Below, piece by piece: positions 1 through 8,153 of a stretch of 64,000 nucleotides of DNA. The position numbers were made by a program, and so were the translations under genes. The DNA comes from Fibrobacter succinogenes (GTDB taxonomy: Bacteria > Fibrobacterota > Fibrobacteria > Fibrobacterales > Fibrobacteraceae): the NCBI GenBank assembly GCA_902756345.1, contig CACVQR010000003.1, positions 1 through 64,000 of the forward strand, in the 5' to 3' direction. Under the pieces are notes generated by a model that ran no database searches, was not told the origin of the DNA, and worked only from the letters and a program-made list of their open reading frames with translations. Position 1 is the first letter of the stretch. Each line of letters opens with the position of its first letter.

Positions 1-54
1 GCCAAGCAGATAAAGGCTTGCGGACGATTTCAGGTACCCAAATGTCATATAATC

Positions 55-85
55 AAAAAGTACCTGTTTTCAGGTACCTTTTTGT
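55..85 (-). terminator. Bidirectional intrinsic terminator after the CotH lipoprotein gene
   Basis: The stem AGTACCTG/CAGGTACCT closes a TTTT loop and is flanked by A and T runs on both sides, so it can end transcription in either direction. Read on the minus strand it follows the stop codon at 110. The stem sits in two 21-nt direct repeats (31-51 and 71-91), each of the form CAGGTACC-N5-GTCATATA with small differences. Confidence 0.75.
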
Positions 86-109
86 CATATAGACCGAAAA
101 GAGAAATGC

Positions 110-2464
110 TTACTTGAACTGAGCCGTTATGTTCGTATTGCCGCTGATGTCAATCAGGCGCGGGTTGGCGGTGCTGCCATCGGACCATCCGCTAAATACG
201 CTGCCAGCCGAAGGAATGGCTTGGAGCTGCATCTGCATCCCGGTAAAGAACTTGCCTTGGTAATTGCTGCTCGGGAGCTTCATGCCTTCGACAAGAACGG
301 AGCCGTTTCCGCTTGCAGAAATGCTCACGGTTGCTTCGCCCTGGAGGCCGAAGTAGTTACCCAATTCCTGTCTAAAGGTTTGCGTGCGGTTTTGTGCGAA
401 TTTTAAGAGGTCGCTACCGCTGGGAGACCAGTTGAATGCCGACTGATTGCGCGGCCAGCGCTGTTCGTCACGTTGCTGTTCGGAACTCGGAATCATGGCG
501 GCCATCGCCTGCACGGTCTTCTGGACCTTTTCGTAAGTCAGGTAGTCGTTCAAGAGAATGCAACCCTGGTTGATGAACAAACGTTTGAAATCGGGATTGG
601 CCAAAAGTTTTTTGAGCATGTTTCCGATGGTGGTATTTGCGCCGCCCATGCCGAAGCCGCCACCCCAGCCGCCGCCCATGCCGGGCCATTGACCTTGTCC
701 GGGATCTTGTCCGCCCGGTTGCCCATTTCCCTGACCGTTATCCATGGTGGCGCTACCCAGTACCCACTGGAACATGTTGTGGCTTTCGGTATCGAATCCC
801 GTAATGCCAGGAGAGAATCCGTAGCCGTGGTCGACGTCGAAAATCATGAATTTGAACGGGATTCCTTTTTCGGGGCTGCCCCAAGCGCGGATGTTATTGT
901 TCGGCCAGTCGCCGTTATGAATATACATTTCGGCAATCATGTACTGGGCGAAACTGCTCACGTTCAATTTTTGCTTGACTTCTTCGTAAGACGGATTGTT
1001 TTCTCCAGCGAAGTTTCCGCTGGTGATCATGTTTGTTAGCTGGCTAAATTCTGCGCTCGAGGCTCCATTGGTGCCGCTGGGCGCCCATCCGTTGACGCAA
1101 CCCTGGTCGCCGTTGCTGCAGTTCTTGACCACGTTAATGGATTTAGAATCAATGCCATAGTTTGTTTCTACAAAGCTCCTGTTCAGGCGTTCGCGCAAGT
1201 CGTGAATGCCAAAATATTCACCGTTGTAGAATACCACCACTTGCAAGCTACGCTGGTAATCTACTTCGGTACCTTCCATAAGGCTTACAAGCATCGGGTC
1301 TCCAAAGTAGTCCGTCCAGAAACGGTTACCATTGTTGCGGAGGTTAAAGCTCTTCATCTTCTTTGCTTCGGGGCGAGTCTTGAAGAACGAATACTTGAGC
1401 ACCTTGTCGCCGTAATCGTCGTTATCCATCTTGATGGCGACACTCTTCTTGGGCTTGTAGCGGCTCCAGTTTCCGATAATCGAAATGCCTGCGTCGATTT
1501 CCCAAGTCTTTTCGGTGGTGGAGCTTCCTTTTTCGAAGTATTCCACGTGCACGGGGAGTTCGGTGTCTTTCCAGAAGTTTGCCTGTTGGCAGGGCTCGGT
1601 GCATTTCGGGTTGTTGTTGTCCGAAACATTGCCTCCGCCAAAGTTCATGCCGCCGGGCATGCCGCCTCCGTTCAAGTCACCAGTTGCGTAAAGACCCCTG
1701 GAAGAGTCGAACATGTCGGTGTGATTCACGGTCAAGGCCACCACAGGCATCGAAACCTTTTCGTTGATAAAGTATGTCTGCGTAGTCGTATCGGCCGCCT
1801 GACCGTTCACGAATTCAGAACAGCGGACAACGGTGTTTTGCGTAATCTGCTTGGCCTGAGTGATAGATTCAGAATTCTGGGTGGGGAAGGAACCGTCAAA
1901 AGTACACTTGATCTGGCCGCCCTTTTGCGGGGTGGGCGGTTCAATCGTCAAGTTGGAATAGAATCCAGCCTTCGGGAGGAACGTTTCCTTGGCCTTGTGA
2001 TTGTCTTCGTATTCCTTGAGTCCGCTCGAAGAAGAATACGGCATCGTTGCCGATGAAATTTGGATATTCTGGTTCGGATTGTTCGGGTCCGGATTCGGAG
2101 TACCGTTCGGATCTGCCGATGCGCTGGAATTAACAGGCTGCGAATTGCTCGACGGATTGTTTTGAACGGGGTCCGGAATCACGACGGGAACGGTCGCTGT
2201 GTCGCCCGTATTTGGGTCAATAACTTGGATTGCGGGGACGGTTTCGCCTGTTTCAGGGTTCACGTAAGGAACGGTCGGAATGGTGTCGCCCGTGGAGGGG
2301 TCGATGTAATCGCCCGTATTGGGGTCGATATAGGGAGTGGTGTAAGGATTTTCTCCTATAGACGGAGTCGGATCGGTTAGTGCGTTGATGTCTTTAGCAT
2401 CGTCAGAACAGCCGATTAGCATTGTTCCGGCAATAACTGGAAAAAGAATTAATTTTTTTTGCAT
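110..2464 (-). CDS. CotH-family surface lipoprotein with chitobiase-like and InlB-like domains
   Basis: 784 aa. The signal peptide has a lipobox ending L-I-G-C, so Cys19 should be lipidated. Residues about 45-100 are a proline/aspartate tether of 10-12-residue units (Y-I-D-P-N-T-G-D type). A chitobiase C-terminal-like domain follows (about 165-240), then the CotH core (about 235-690) with typical segments GISIIGNWSRYKPKKS, FGIHDLRERLNRSF and FDVDHGYGF. A Gly/Gln-rich insert lies near 585-620. The last 70 residues match an InlB B-repeat-type fold (SVFSGWSDGS...ITAQF). CotH proteins are atypical protein kinases in spore formers, but in Fibrobacter they are predicted cell-surface proteins; kinase activity here is inference. 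An AGGGGC ribosome site lies 7 nt before the ATG. Confidence 0.85.
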   Translation of the reverse strand: MQKKLILFPVIAGTMLIGCSDDAKDINALTDPTPSIGENPYTTPYIDPNTGDYIDPSTGDTIPTVPYVNPETGETVPAIQVIDPNTGDTATVPVVIPDPVQNNPSSNSQPVNSSASADPNGTPNPDPNNPNQNIQISSATMPYSSSSGLKEYEDNHKAKETFLPKAGFYSNLTIEPPTPQKGGQIKCTFDGSFPTQNSESITQAKQITQNTVVRCSEFVNGQAADTTTQTYFINEKVSMPVVALTVNHTDMFDSSRGLYATGDLNGGGMPGGMNFGGGNVSDNNNPKCTEPCQQANFWKDTELPVHVEYFEKGSSTTEKTWEIDAGISIIGNWSRYKPKKSVAIKMDNDDYGDKVLKYSFFKTRPEAKKMKSFNLRNNGNRFWTDYFGDPMLVSLMEGTEVDYQRSLQVVVFYNGEYFGIHDLRERLNRSFVETNYGIDSKSINVVKNCSNGDQGCVNGWAPSGTNGASSAEFSQLTNMITSGNFAGENNPSYEEVKQKLNVSSFAQYMIAEMYIHNGDWPNNNIRAWGSPEKGIPFKFMIFDVDHGYGFSPGITGFDTESHNMFQWVLGSATMDNGQGNGQPGGQDPGQGQWPGMGGGWGGGFGMGGANTTIGNMLKKLLANPDFKRLFINQGCILLNDYLTYEKVQKTVQAMAAMIPSSEQQRDEQRWPRNQSAFNWSPSGSDLLKFAQNRTQTFRQELGNYFGLQGEATVSISASGNGSVLVEGMKLPSSNYQGKFFTGMQMQLQAIPSAGSVFSGWSDGSTANPRLIDISGNTNITAQFK

Positions 2465-2660
2465 AGCAAGCCCCTAGCAATACAGCAATATCTCGCAACA
2501 CCATAGGCTAAAGTAACAAGATTTATTTCAAAAAGGGGTTTGTTAATGCATTCTTTACAGTTTTTTGTTGTTGTTTGATGTAAATCACAAACGTTTAAAA
2601 AATTCACGGGGTGAATTGTTCCGAAAAACGGATTTTTTGAAAAATTTCGTTAATTATGTG
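2465..2660. other. AT-rich spacer between divergently spaced minus-strand genes
   Basis: This 196-nt stretch should hold the promoter of the CotH lipoprotein gene. It is rich in T and A tracts, but I could not choose a single promoter with confidence. No RNA gene or reading frame with a ribosome site is visible. Confidence 0.4.
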
Positions 2661-2695
2661 TAAAAAATAAATGCCCGGACGGGGTGTCCGGACAT
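2661..2695 (-). terminator. Intrinsic terminator of the aquaporin gene
   Basis: On the minus strand TGTCCGGAC-ACCCC-GTCCGGGCA forms a 9-bp stem with one G-T pair, followed by TTTATTTTTT. It lies 30 nt after the aquaporin stop codon. Confidence 0.85.
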
Positions 2696-2725
2696 TCAAA
2701 ATCAGCTTAAAAAGAGGCCGAAAAA

Positions 2726-3457
2726 TTACTTCTTGCAGCACTTGCATTCGGCGATGCACTTATAAGCGATACCGCCGATTACGCCACCGAGAATCGGGGC
2801 GACCCAGAATAGCCAGAGCTGCTTGATGGCAGCACCGCCAACGAACACAGCCATTGCGGTAGAGCGGGCCGGGTTCACAGACGTGTTGGTCACCGGGATA
2901 GAGATGAGGTGGATGAGCGTGAGGCAGAGGCCGATCGCGATCGGGGCAAAGCCTGCAGGTGCGCGACCGTCGGTAGCGCCCATGATCACGAACAGGAAAA
3001 TAGCCGTGAGCACGGTTTCAATGAGGAATGCGGAGAGCATGCCGGAGGTCTTGCCGCCAAAGGCGTTCAGGCCGTCCTTGAGGGAATCGGACCAGCCGTT
3101 GGTAGCGAATGCACCGATACCTGCGTTGGTGAGGTCGGGGCATGCAATCACGTAGAGGAGCGCTGCTGCGATGATGCCGCCAATCACCTGGGCGACGATG
3201 TAGGCCGGAGCTTCCTTAGCGGGGAAGCGGCCGCCGGCAACCTGACCGAGCGTGACAGCCGGGTTCAGGTGGCAGCCCGAAATGTGGCCGATGGCGTATG
3301 CCATGGTGAGCACCGTAAGGCCAAACGCGAGCGACACGCCCACGTAACCGATACCGGTGGTCGGGACGCCGCATGCGAGCACAGCTGCACCGCAGCCGCC
3401 AAACACAAGCCAGAAGGTGCCGATTGCTTCGGCAATAGCGCGAGTAGAAAGTTTCAT
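2726..3457 (-). CDS. aqpZ: Aquaporin Z-type water channel (MIP family)
   Basis: 243 aa. Six-helix major intrinsic protein that conducts water across the inner membrane. Both signature loops are present: HLNPAVT in the first half and SVNPARS in the second. The protein begins [18 protein letters not shown], as in bacterial AqpZ. The start is set at 3457 because GGAG sits 8 nt upstream; a Met five codons earlier would place that ribosome site inside the gene. The C-terminus ends in a Cys/Lys cluster ([10 protein letters not shown]), which is not usual for AqpZ. Glycerol transport cannot be excluded by eye, but the sequence is closer to AqpZ than to GlpF. Confidence 0.93.
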   Translation of the reverse strand: MKLSTRAIAEAIGTFWLVFGGCGAAVLACGVPTTGIGYVGVSLAFGLTVLTMAYAIGHISGCHLNPAVTLGQVAGGRFPAKEAPAYIVAQVIGGIIAAALLYVIACPDLTNAGIGAFATNGWSDSLKDGLNAFGGKTSGMLSAFLIETVLTAIFLFVIMGATDGRAPAGFAPIAIGLCLTLIHLISIPVTNTSVNPARSTAMAVFVGGAAIKQLWLFWVAPILGGVIGGIAYKCIAECKCCKK

Positions 3458-3764
3458 TTGAATTTTCTCCATATATTGAGGGTTAAGAGTCGTGCCTTAA
3501 TTTAGCAAAAAGGCACTTTTGGAATTGCCCAAGGTTATGTGAAAAAATTTTTTTCGTGCGAAAACGCACACACAAGATTTTCAATCATACGTGTTTAGGG
3601 GTAAATTTTGAAAAAAAATGCGGGAGGGGCCCCAGCTCGGAGTTGCGAAGGCCGCACGGGCCCCTCCCTGCACCCTCCCCATCCTTGGCCGACGCTTTAT
3701 TTTCTAAACGACAACTATTATTTTAATTTGAATTGTTTCCTCGCTTGCACCAAAGAATAGAATG
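3458..3764. repeat. Non-coding spacer with a GC-rich 11-bp inverted repeat
   Basis: The 3' end of this spacer (3458-3600) is AT-rich and should hold the aquaporin promoter. At 3622-3668 the arms GGGAGGGGCCC and GGGCCCCTCCC are perfect complements around a 25-nt loop, in otherwise AT-rich DNA. It has no T tract, so it resembles a REP-type element more than a terminator. I see no gene. Confidence 0.6.
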
Positions 3765-3800
3765 CAAAAAAAGTTCCTCGATAATCCGAGGAACTTTTAA
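3765..3800 (-). terminator. Intrinsic terminator downstream of aspS
   Basis: On the minus strand AAGTTCCTCGG-ATTAT-CGAGGAACTT is followed by seven T residues. It lies about 100 nt past the aspS stop codon, after the palindromic module at 3821-3896, so that module is transcribed as part of the aspS mRNA. Confidence 0.9.
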
Positions 3801-3820
3801 TCTTTATTGAAAAGAATTCT

Positions 3821-3896
3821 TAGTTGCACTCTTCGAGTGCAATAATCTGCGCCTCGGTCATGGCGAAATGAATTTCGCCGCGACTCTCGGCTTACG
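3821..3896. repeat. Palindromic repeat module in the aspS 3' untranslated region
   Basis: Two hairpins (TTGCACT-CTTCG-AGTGCAA and GGCGAAAT-GA-ATTTCGCC) are joined by CGCCTCGGTCATG and followed by CGCGACTCTCGGCTTACG. The joining and trailing segments recur, with entirely different hairpin stems, at 50150-50285. A 13-codon frame (3820-3861, minus strand) runs through it but has no ribosome site. Confidence 0.6.
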
Positions 3897-3897
3897 A

Positions 3898-5691
3898 TTA
3901 TTTCTTGTCTGCACCCTTGGGCATCTGCACGGAGATGTGGATGTCCTGCAGCTGCTGGAGGTCGACTTCGCTCGGGCTCTGGTCCATCGGGCTAGAAGCG
4001 CTCGTGTTCTTCGGGAACGCGATGTAGTCACGGATAGATTCTTCACCTTCCATGGTAGCGACAACGCGGTCGAGACCGAAGGCGAGACCGCCGTGCGGAG
4101 GAGCGCCGTACTTGAAGGCGTCCACGAAGAAGCCGAACTTGGTCTTCACCTGTTCTTCGGAGAGACCCAACAGGCGGAACACCTTTTCCTGGACTTCCGG
4201 GTTGTGAATACGGATAGAACCACCGCCGATTTCCACACCATTAAGAACAAGGTCATAAGCTTCGGCGTTGCAATCCTTGAGGTTGCCGCTGAGCATCATG
4301 TCCAAATGTTCCGGAAGCGGGTTGGTGAACGGGTGGTGCATGGCCATGTAGCGGCCTTCGGTGTCGCTGTATTCGAACATCGGGAATTCGGTAATCCACA
4401 CAAATTCACGCTTCTTCGGATCGCGGAGACCCTTGATACGGGCAACTTCCAAGCGGAGCTGACCCATAGCGGTTGCAGCAACCTTTTCGGGACCTGCGAT
4501 GAAGAACATCATGTCGCCGCACTTGGCACCAACAGCGTCGCGGAGTTCATTCAACTGTTCAGTTGTAAAGAACTTGCCGACCTGAGTTTCCACTTCGTCA
4601 TTTTCCTTGACGCGCATCCACACGAGGCCCTTGGAACCGTACTTGCCCACGTAAGCGGTAAGTTCATCGATCTGCTTACGAGTAAAGTCAACGCAACCCT
4701 TAGCAGCGATACCGCGGATCTTGCCACCGGCGGCAACGCAGTTCTTGAACACGCCGAATTCGGACTTGGCGCCGATTTCAGACACGTCGTGGATTTCGAG
4801 GTCGAAGCGGAGGTCCGGCTTGTCGCTCCCGTACTTGAGCATGGCTTCGTGCCACTTCATGCGGCGGATGTGACGCGGCGGTTCAAAGTTCCAGACCTTG
4901 CCGAGAACTTCGGTCACGAACTTGTCAAACATTTCCATGACTTCGTCCTGGTTCACAAAGGACATTTCCACGTCGATCTGCGTGAATTCCGGCTGACGGT
5001 CGGCGCGGAGGTCTTCATCGCGGAAGCACTTGGCGATCTGGAAGTAGCGGTCCATGCCTGCAATCATCAAGAGCTGCTTGTACTGTTGCGGAGACTGCGG
5101 AAGGGCGTAGAACTTACCCGGGTTCACGCGGGACGGCACGAGGTAGTCGCGTGCGCCTTCCGGAGTGGACTTGCAAAGGCACGGAGTTTCGATGTTTTCA
5201 AAACCGTTGGCATAGAAGAAGTCGTACACGGCCTTGAGGAAGCGGCTCTTGAGGAGGAGCTTCTTCTGGATCCACGGACGGCGGAGGTCCAGGTAACGGT
5301 ACTGCAGGCGGAGGTCGTCGTTTTCCTTGCATTCTTCGTTCGGGTCGTTAATGGCGAGCGGAGAGGTGAGGGCGGCGTTCAAGATTTCGAGCTTGTCTGC
5401 CTTGACTTCGATTTCACCCGTGGCGAGCTTTTCGTTGGTGTTGCCTTCTTCGCGGGCGTAGACCTTACCAGTCACGTAAATAACGTATTCGTTACGGAGC
5501 TGTTCGGCGGTCTTCAACACGTCGGCGTTGTAGTCCGGGTTGAAAACGATCTGGGTCTTGCCATACTTGTCGCGGAGGTCAACGAAAATCACACCACCAT
5601 GGTCGCGGCGGCGATCCACCCAACCGGCGAGTGTTACGGTCTGGCCAACATCTTCCTTGCGAAGCTGGCCGCAGTTATGTGTACGTTTCAT
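3898..5691 (-). CDS. aspS: Aspartyl-tRNA synthetase
   Basis: 597 aa, the usual length for the bacterial-type enzyme, which charges tRNA with aspartate in the cytoplasm. Order: N-terminal OB-fold anticodon-binding domain (about 1-110), class II catalytic core with motif 2 (FRDEDLRADRQPEFTQID), the bacterial GAD insertion (about 290-430), and motif 3 near the C-terminus (GLAFGLDRVVATM). The start at 5691 gives MKRTHNCGQLR, as in homologues; the 26 codons upstream come from C-rich repeat DNA. Whether it also charges tRNA-Asn (non-discriminating type) cannot be told by eye. Confidence 0.96.
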   Translation of the reverse strand: MKRTHNCGQLRKEDVGQTVTLAGWVDRRRDHGGVIFVDLRDKYGKTQIVFNPDYNADVLKTAEQLRNEYVIYVTGKVYAREEGNTNEKLATGEIEVKADKLEILNAALTSPLAINDPNEECKENDDLRLQYRYLDLRRPWIQKKLLLKSRFLKAVYDFFYANGFENIETPCLCKSTPEGARDYLVPSRVNPGKFYALPQSPQQYKQLLMIAGMDRYFQIAKCFRDEDLRADRQPEFTQIDVEMSFVNQDEVMEMFDKFVTEVLGKVWNFEPPRHIRRMKWHEAMLKYGSDKPDLRFDLEIHDVSEIGAKSEFGVFKNCVAAGGKIRGIAAKGCVDFTRKQIDELTAYVGKYGSKGLVWMRVKENDEVETQVGKFFTTEQLNELRDAVGAKCGDMMFFIAGPEKVAATAMGQLRLEVARIKGLRDPKKREFVWITEFPMFEYSDTEGRYMAMHHPFTNPLPEHLDMMLSGNLKDCNAEAYDLVLNGVEIGGGSIRIHNPEVQEKVFRLLGLSEEQVKTKFGFFVDAFKYGAPPHGGLAFGLDRVVATMEGEESIRDYIAFPKNTSASSPMDQSPSEVDLQQLQDIHISVQMPKGADKK

Positions 5692-5744
5692 GGTTGTATC
5701 CTTGAAGATAATTTTTCGGGGCAAAATATAGAAACTTTTATACC

Positions 5745-5827
5745 AAGGGGGGAGGCATCCCCCTCGCAAAAGCCCCGTCTTTTGCTACCCCCTCGCCTAG
5801 GGGCTTAGCCCCTAAAACCCCAAAAGC
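5745..5827. repeat. C/G-rich dispersed repeat upstream of aspS
   Basis: The stretch contains GGGGGGAGGCATCCCCC and CCTAGGGGCTTAGCCCCTA, two short GC palindromes joined by AAAAGCCCCGTCTTTTGC. It resembles a dispersed repeat rather than a promoter, and it has no reading frame with a ribosome site. Confidence 0.45.
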
Positions 5828-5905
5828 CACACGGATTAGAAATGCCTAACGGCATTTTTTTTCGTCACACGAATTCGAAATCACTAACGTGATTTCTGTT
5901 TAATA
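5828..5905. repeat. Hairpin cassette with TAAC loops
   Basis: Two hairpins share the loop TAAC but have different stems: AAATGCC/GGCATTT (5840-5857) and GAAATCAC/GTGATTTC (5877-5896). Between them lies CGTCACACGAATTCG. The same boundary and loop occur at 14331-14362 and 28394-28479. Confidence 0.65.
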
Positions 5906-6072
5906 AGAGTCATTATTGCGAAGAGCGCTTCGTCTCTGCCTGCACCGCACGCTCACATGGATTCGGCCTTCGGCCTCTAATGTTCGCTCGCCGACTTACT
6001 TTCCTCCGCCTTTGGGCATGCCACTCTAGATGTCTTCCCGCACTCGGTGCGGGATCTCCTTTCCCTGCCGGA
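5906..6072. repeat. Repeat-rich non-coding spacer
   Basis: It contains a degenerate GTCATT-TTGCGA...CTTCGTCTCTGC segment, small hairpins (GGCC-TTC-GGCC near 5960), and CCCGCACTCGGTGCGGG followed by ATCTCCTTTCC, which resembles the GGGATCTCC end of the REP-like elements at 14402 and 61066. No gene is visible. Confidence 0.45.
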
Positions 6073-6080
6073 AAAAAGGA

Positions 6081-7127
6081 TTAGTAATCCTTTACGCAAC
6101 GAACATAATAAGGATTATGTTTACCACCATGAAACTGGTCACCAACCCACATATATTCGTCATTAACTATTACACGATAAGTTCCTATAGCACTCGATTC
6201 GTTAGGCAGAATAAAATCAGCAGATTTCCAACTCACCTCATAATCTCGCATCGAGAACAAAACAGACATTCCAGATGAATTTGCCCCAATCTTTTTCAAT
6301 TTCCAATTTGATTTTGAAGCAAGATCTAAACCAGCACTCGACGTATAGGTTCTCCATTCATAACCATTCATAATATGCCATCCATCCGGACATATTCCCT
6401 GATGGATTTGTCCGTCACCTTCAGATGCCGCTTTCCAAAGTAGCGTATCGTATTTCGCAGGCAAAGCCATCGCTTCACTCCAAGTATAAAGTCCGCCCCA
6501 CCCATTATTACAGAACCACTCATCATTCAGTTCACAATGTTTTTCTACCTTCGTATCATCAAGCATTCTTTCACTGGAATCAATCATCACACCATAATTC
6601 AAGTTTTGAGCAAAAACTTCTATTTTATCTTCTGAGCCATACGATTCAGATAAAATAACCGTTTTATACACTTGATGGTCTCGAGGATCTTCAAATTCAC
6701 TATAAACAGGTTCATAATCCGAAGCAAACAAGCTATCCATATTGGGGTAAACTTTTTCCTTAGGTTTGTAAACGATGGAATCAGTCTCCCAAAAGCCATC
6801 CTCACAATGAGCGTATACAGTACGATTCTCCTGATACAACGTGTCTAGAGAACCTTCATCACAGTATTTCAATACGAATTCGCTACTACTCGACTCAACC
6901 ACAGACGAGCTACTATTCTTGCCGCTTACGGAACTAGAAGAATTCTTTTCTGCAGCCGAGGAACTGGATTTTTTAGAATCTTTCTGGGAAGACGAGGATG
7001 CAGAACCGTTGTCATCATTGCTACTCGACGAGATTTCACCGATTGGATCGGGAGCGGAGCTACTCGATTCATCGCCGCAGGCAACAAATAAAACCGCAGA
7101 AAGCAACAACACAACAAAATATTTCAC
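6081..7127 (-). CDS. FISUMP-domain lipoprotein
   Basis: 348 aa. The signal peptide ends L-F-V-A-C, giving a predicted lipid-modified Cys17, followed by a long Ser/Asp/Glu-rich tether (about 18-85) with repeated S-S-S-S blocks. The C-terminal 200 residues are a 'Fibrobacter succinogenes major paralogous' (TIGR02145) domain: it has VFAQNLNYGVM, the ICPDGWHIMNGYEW segment and the closing YYVRCVKDY. The family is abundant in Fibrobacter, is predicted to lie on the cell surface, and has no assigned biochemical role. The start is GTG at 7127, chosen because AGGAGG lies 8 nt upstream. Confidence 0.85.
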   Translation of the reverse strand: MKYFVVLLLSAVLFVACGDESSSSAPDPIGEISSSSNDDNGSASSSSQKDSKKSSSSAAEKNSSSSVSGKNSSSSVVESSSSEFVLKYCDEGSLDTLYQENRTVYAHCEDGFWETDSIVYKPKEKVYPNMDSLFASDYEPVYSEFEDPRDHQVYKTVILSESYGSEDKIEVFAQNLNYGVMIDSSERMLDDTKVEKHCELNDEWFCNNGWGGLYTWSEAMALPAKYDTLLWKAASEGDGQIHQGICPDGWHIMNGYEWRTYTSSAGLDLASKSNWKLKKIGANSSGMSVLFSMRDYEVSWKSADFILPNESSAIGTYRVIVNDEYMWVGDQFHGGKHNPYYVRCVKDY

Positions 7128-7154
7128 AGAAGACCTCCTAGAACCTAAAAATAG

Positions 7155-7183
7155 TAAAAAGTTCCCAAAAGTGGGAACTTTAG
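7155..7183 (-). terminator. Intrinsic terminator after the Rpn remnant
   Basis: On the minus strand AAAGTTCCC-ACTT-TTGGGAACTTTTT forms a short stem followed by T5. It separates the remnant from the FISUMP lipoprotein gene. Confidence 0.7.
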
Positions 7184-7216
7184 GACATTTAGCAAGAAGC
7201 AGGAGCTTTTGAAAAG

Positions 7217-7881
7217 CTACAGTATTCCGTGTTCGCGAAGTATTTTCTCGTACTTGTCGGCACGAGCCTTTTCTTCGTCAGCACGAGCTTCCGCTGCATC
7301 AGCCTGCTTCTGGATTTCATCAGCGCGGTCCTTCGCCTCAAAAAAGCGCTTTTCAGCATCATCAGCGCGGTCCTTCGCCTCGAAATAGCGCCGTTCAGCA
7401 TCATTTGCGCGCTGGCGTTCAAGGTCTACGGCGATGTCGATTTCCTGTTGCCATGTCATATAGCGTTTCCTCGTTTCGTTGTCCGTCTGATACCACTTCA
7501 CCAAGCGATCGATATTTTCTGTTTCTGGAGAACTCGGCTTCCTTGTTGCGAAGTACTCCATGTACTCTCTAATCGATTTTTCAGCGATGTCTCGGTACTT
7601 GTTAAATATATAAAAGTTCTTGAAACAAAGGTCCCCCAATTCAATTTTCGGGTTGTTGACTTCGAGATTCTTGAACCTGTACACGGCGCGTCCCTGCCCG
7701 AATATATCTTCGGGACACAGGTATACAAGACTTAGCAACTTGTTGCTTAGTCGATGTTATCCCCTATGGGGAAACACGATGTAGAGTTCTTTCAAATTGT
7801 AATATACTTCACCCTTGTTCAGCGCCTCGCTATCGCACATCGCCTGGTAATAACGGGTTCGCTTGGGGATTTCCTTGGTGT
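7217..7881 (-). pseudogene. Truncated Rpn-family nuclease/transposase-like gene
   Basis: The intact part (7217-7738) encodes LCPEDIFGQGRAVYRF and KNFYIFNKYRDIAEKSIREYM, typical of the C-terminal half of Rpn (PD-(D/E)XK recombination-promoting nuclease) proteins, then a coiled coil of repeated EAKDRADDAEKR units. Upstream in the same frame, 7790-7881 encodes DTKEIPKRTRYYQAMCDSEA and NKGEVYYNLKELYIVF, also family sequence. The two parts are split by about 51 nt holding an in-frame TAA and two small palindromes (CCCCTATGGGG and CTTAGCAACTTGTTGCTTAG). The nuclease domain itself is missing beyond 7881. I read it as a 5'-truncated, interrupted gene; a short coiled-coil protein could still be made from a TTG at 7738, but no ribosome site supports this. 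Confidence 0.75.
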
Positions 7882-7977
7882 CTTACGCCACTTTTGAAAA
7901 TAGTGTCTGATTTTGCCCCTTTTTGATGAATAAGTTTTTTTGCTGTACGTATTTCGATTCTGCAATCGACTGAAATT

Positions 7978-8025
7978 ATTTACATAAAATGTAAAGTTGG
8001 TTTGTTAGACTTACAGAATTTGTAA
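7978..8025. promoter_or_regulatory. Candidate activator sites upstream of dapF
   Basis: Two palindromes of the same type lie about 30 nt apart: TTTACATAAAATGTAAA (7979-7995) and TTACAGAATTTGTAA (8011-8025). A looser third copy is near 8083 (TTAACAATTTTTGTAA). They sit roughly 80-150 nt upstream of the sigma-54 promoter, a normal distance for enhancer sites. That the sigma-54 activator encoded in this operon binds here is inference. Confidence 0.45.
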
Positions 8026-8100
8026 TATTTCAGAATTTTGTTTTTGCTGAAATTTAGGCAAAATTGGCGTTTTTAGCGTGGTTTAACAATTTTTGTAAAG

Positions 8101-8118
8101 TTGGCATATTTTTTGCAA
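8101..8118 (+). promoter_or_regulatory. Sigma-54 promoter of the dap operon
   Basis: TTGGCAT-N5-TTGCAA gives the invariant GG (8103-8104) and GC (8115-8116) separated by exactly 10 nt, with matches at nearly every consensus position of the -24/-12 element. The predicted transcription start near 8128 leaves a leader of about 25 nt before the dapF ATG. Confidence 0.75.
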
Positions 8119-8153
8119 ATAGGGGCGTGGAAAATTACAAAGAGAACTGAATT

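Noticed and set aside
3820-3861. 13-codon frame after aspS
   Set aside because: It has no ribosome site and lies inside a palindromic repeat module.
3868-5808. A 646-codon open frame opposite aspS
   Set aside because: It is antisense to a certain gene, has no ribosome site, and its His/Val/Glu-rich composition is what the complement of biased codons gives. Similar frames opposite ilvD, gdhA, the GH9 gene and thiC were rejected for the same reason.
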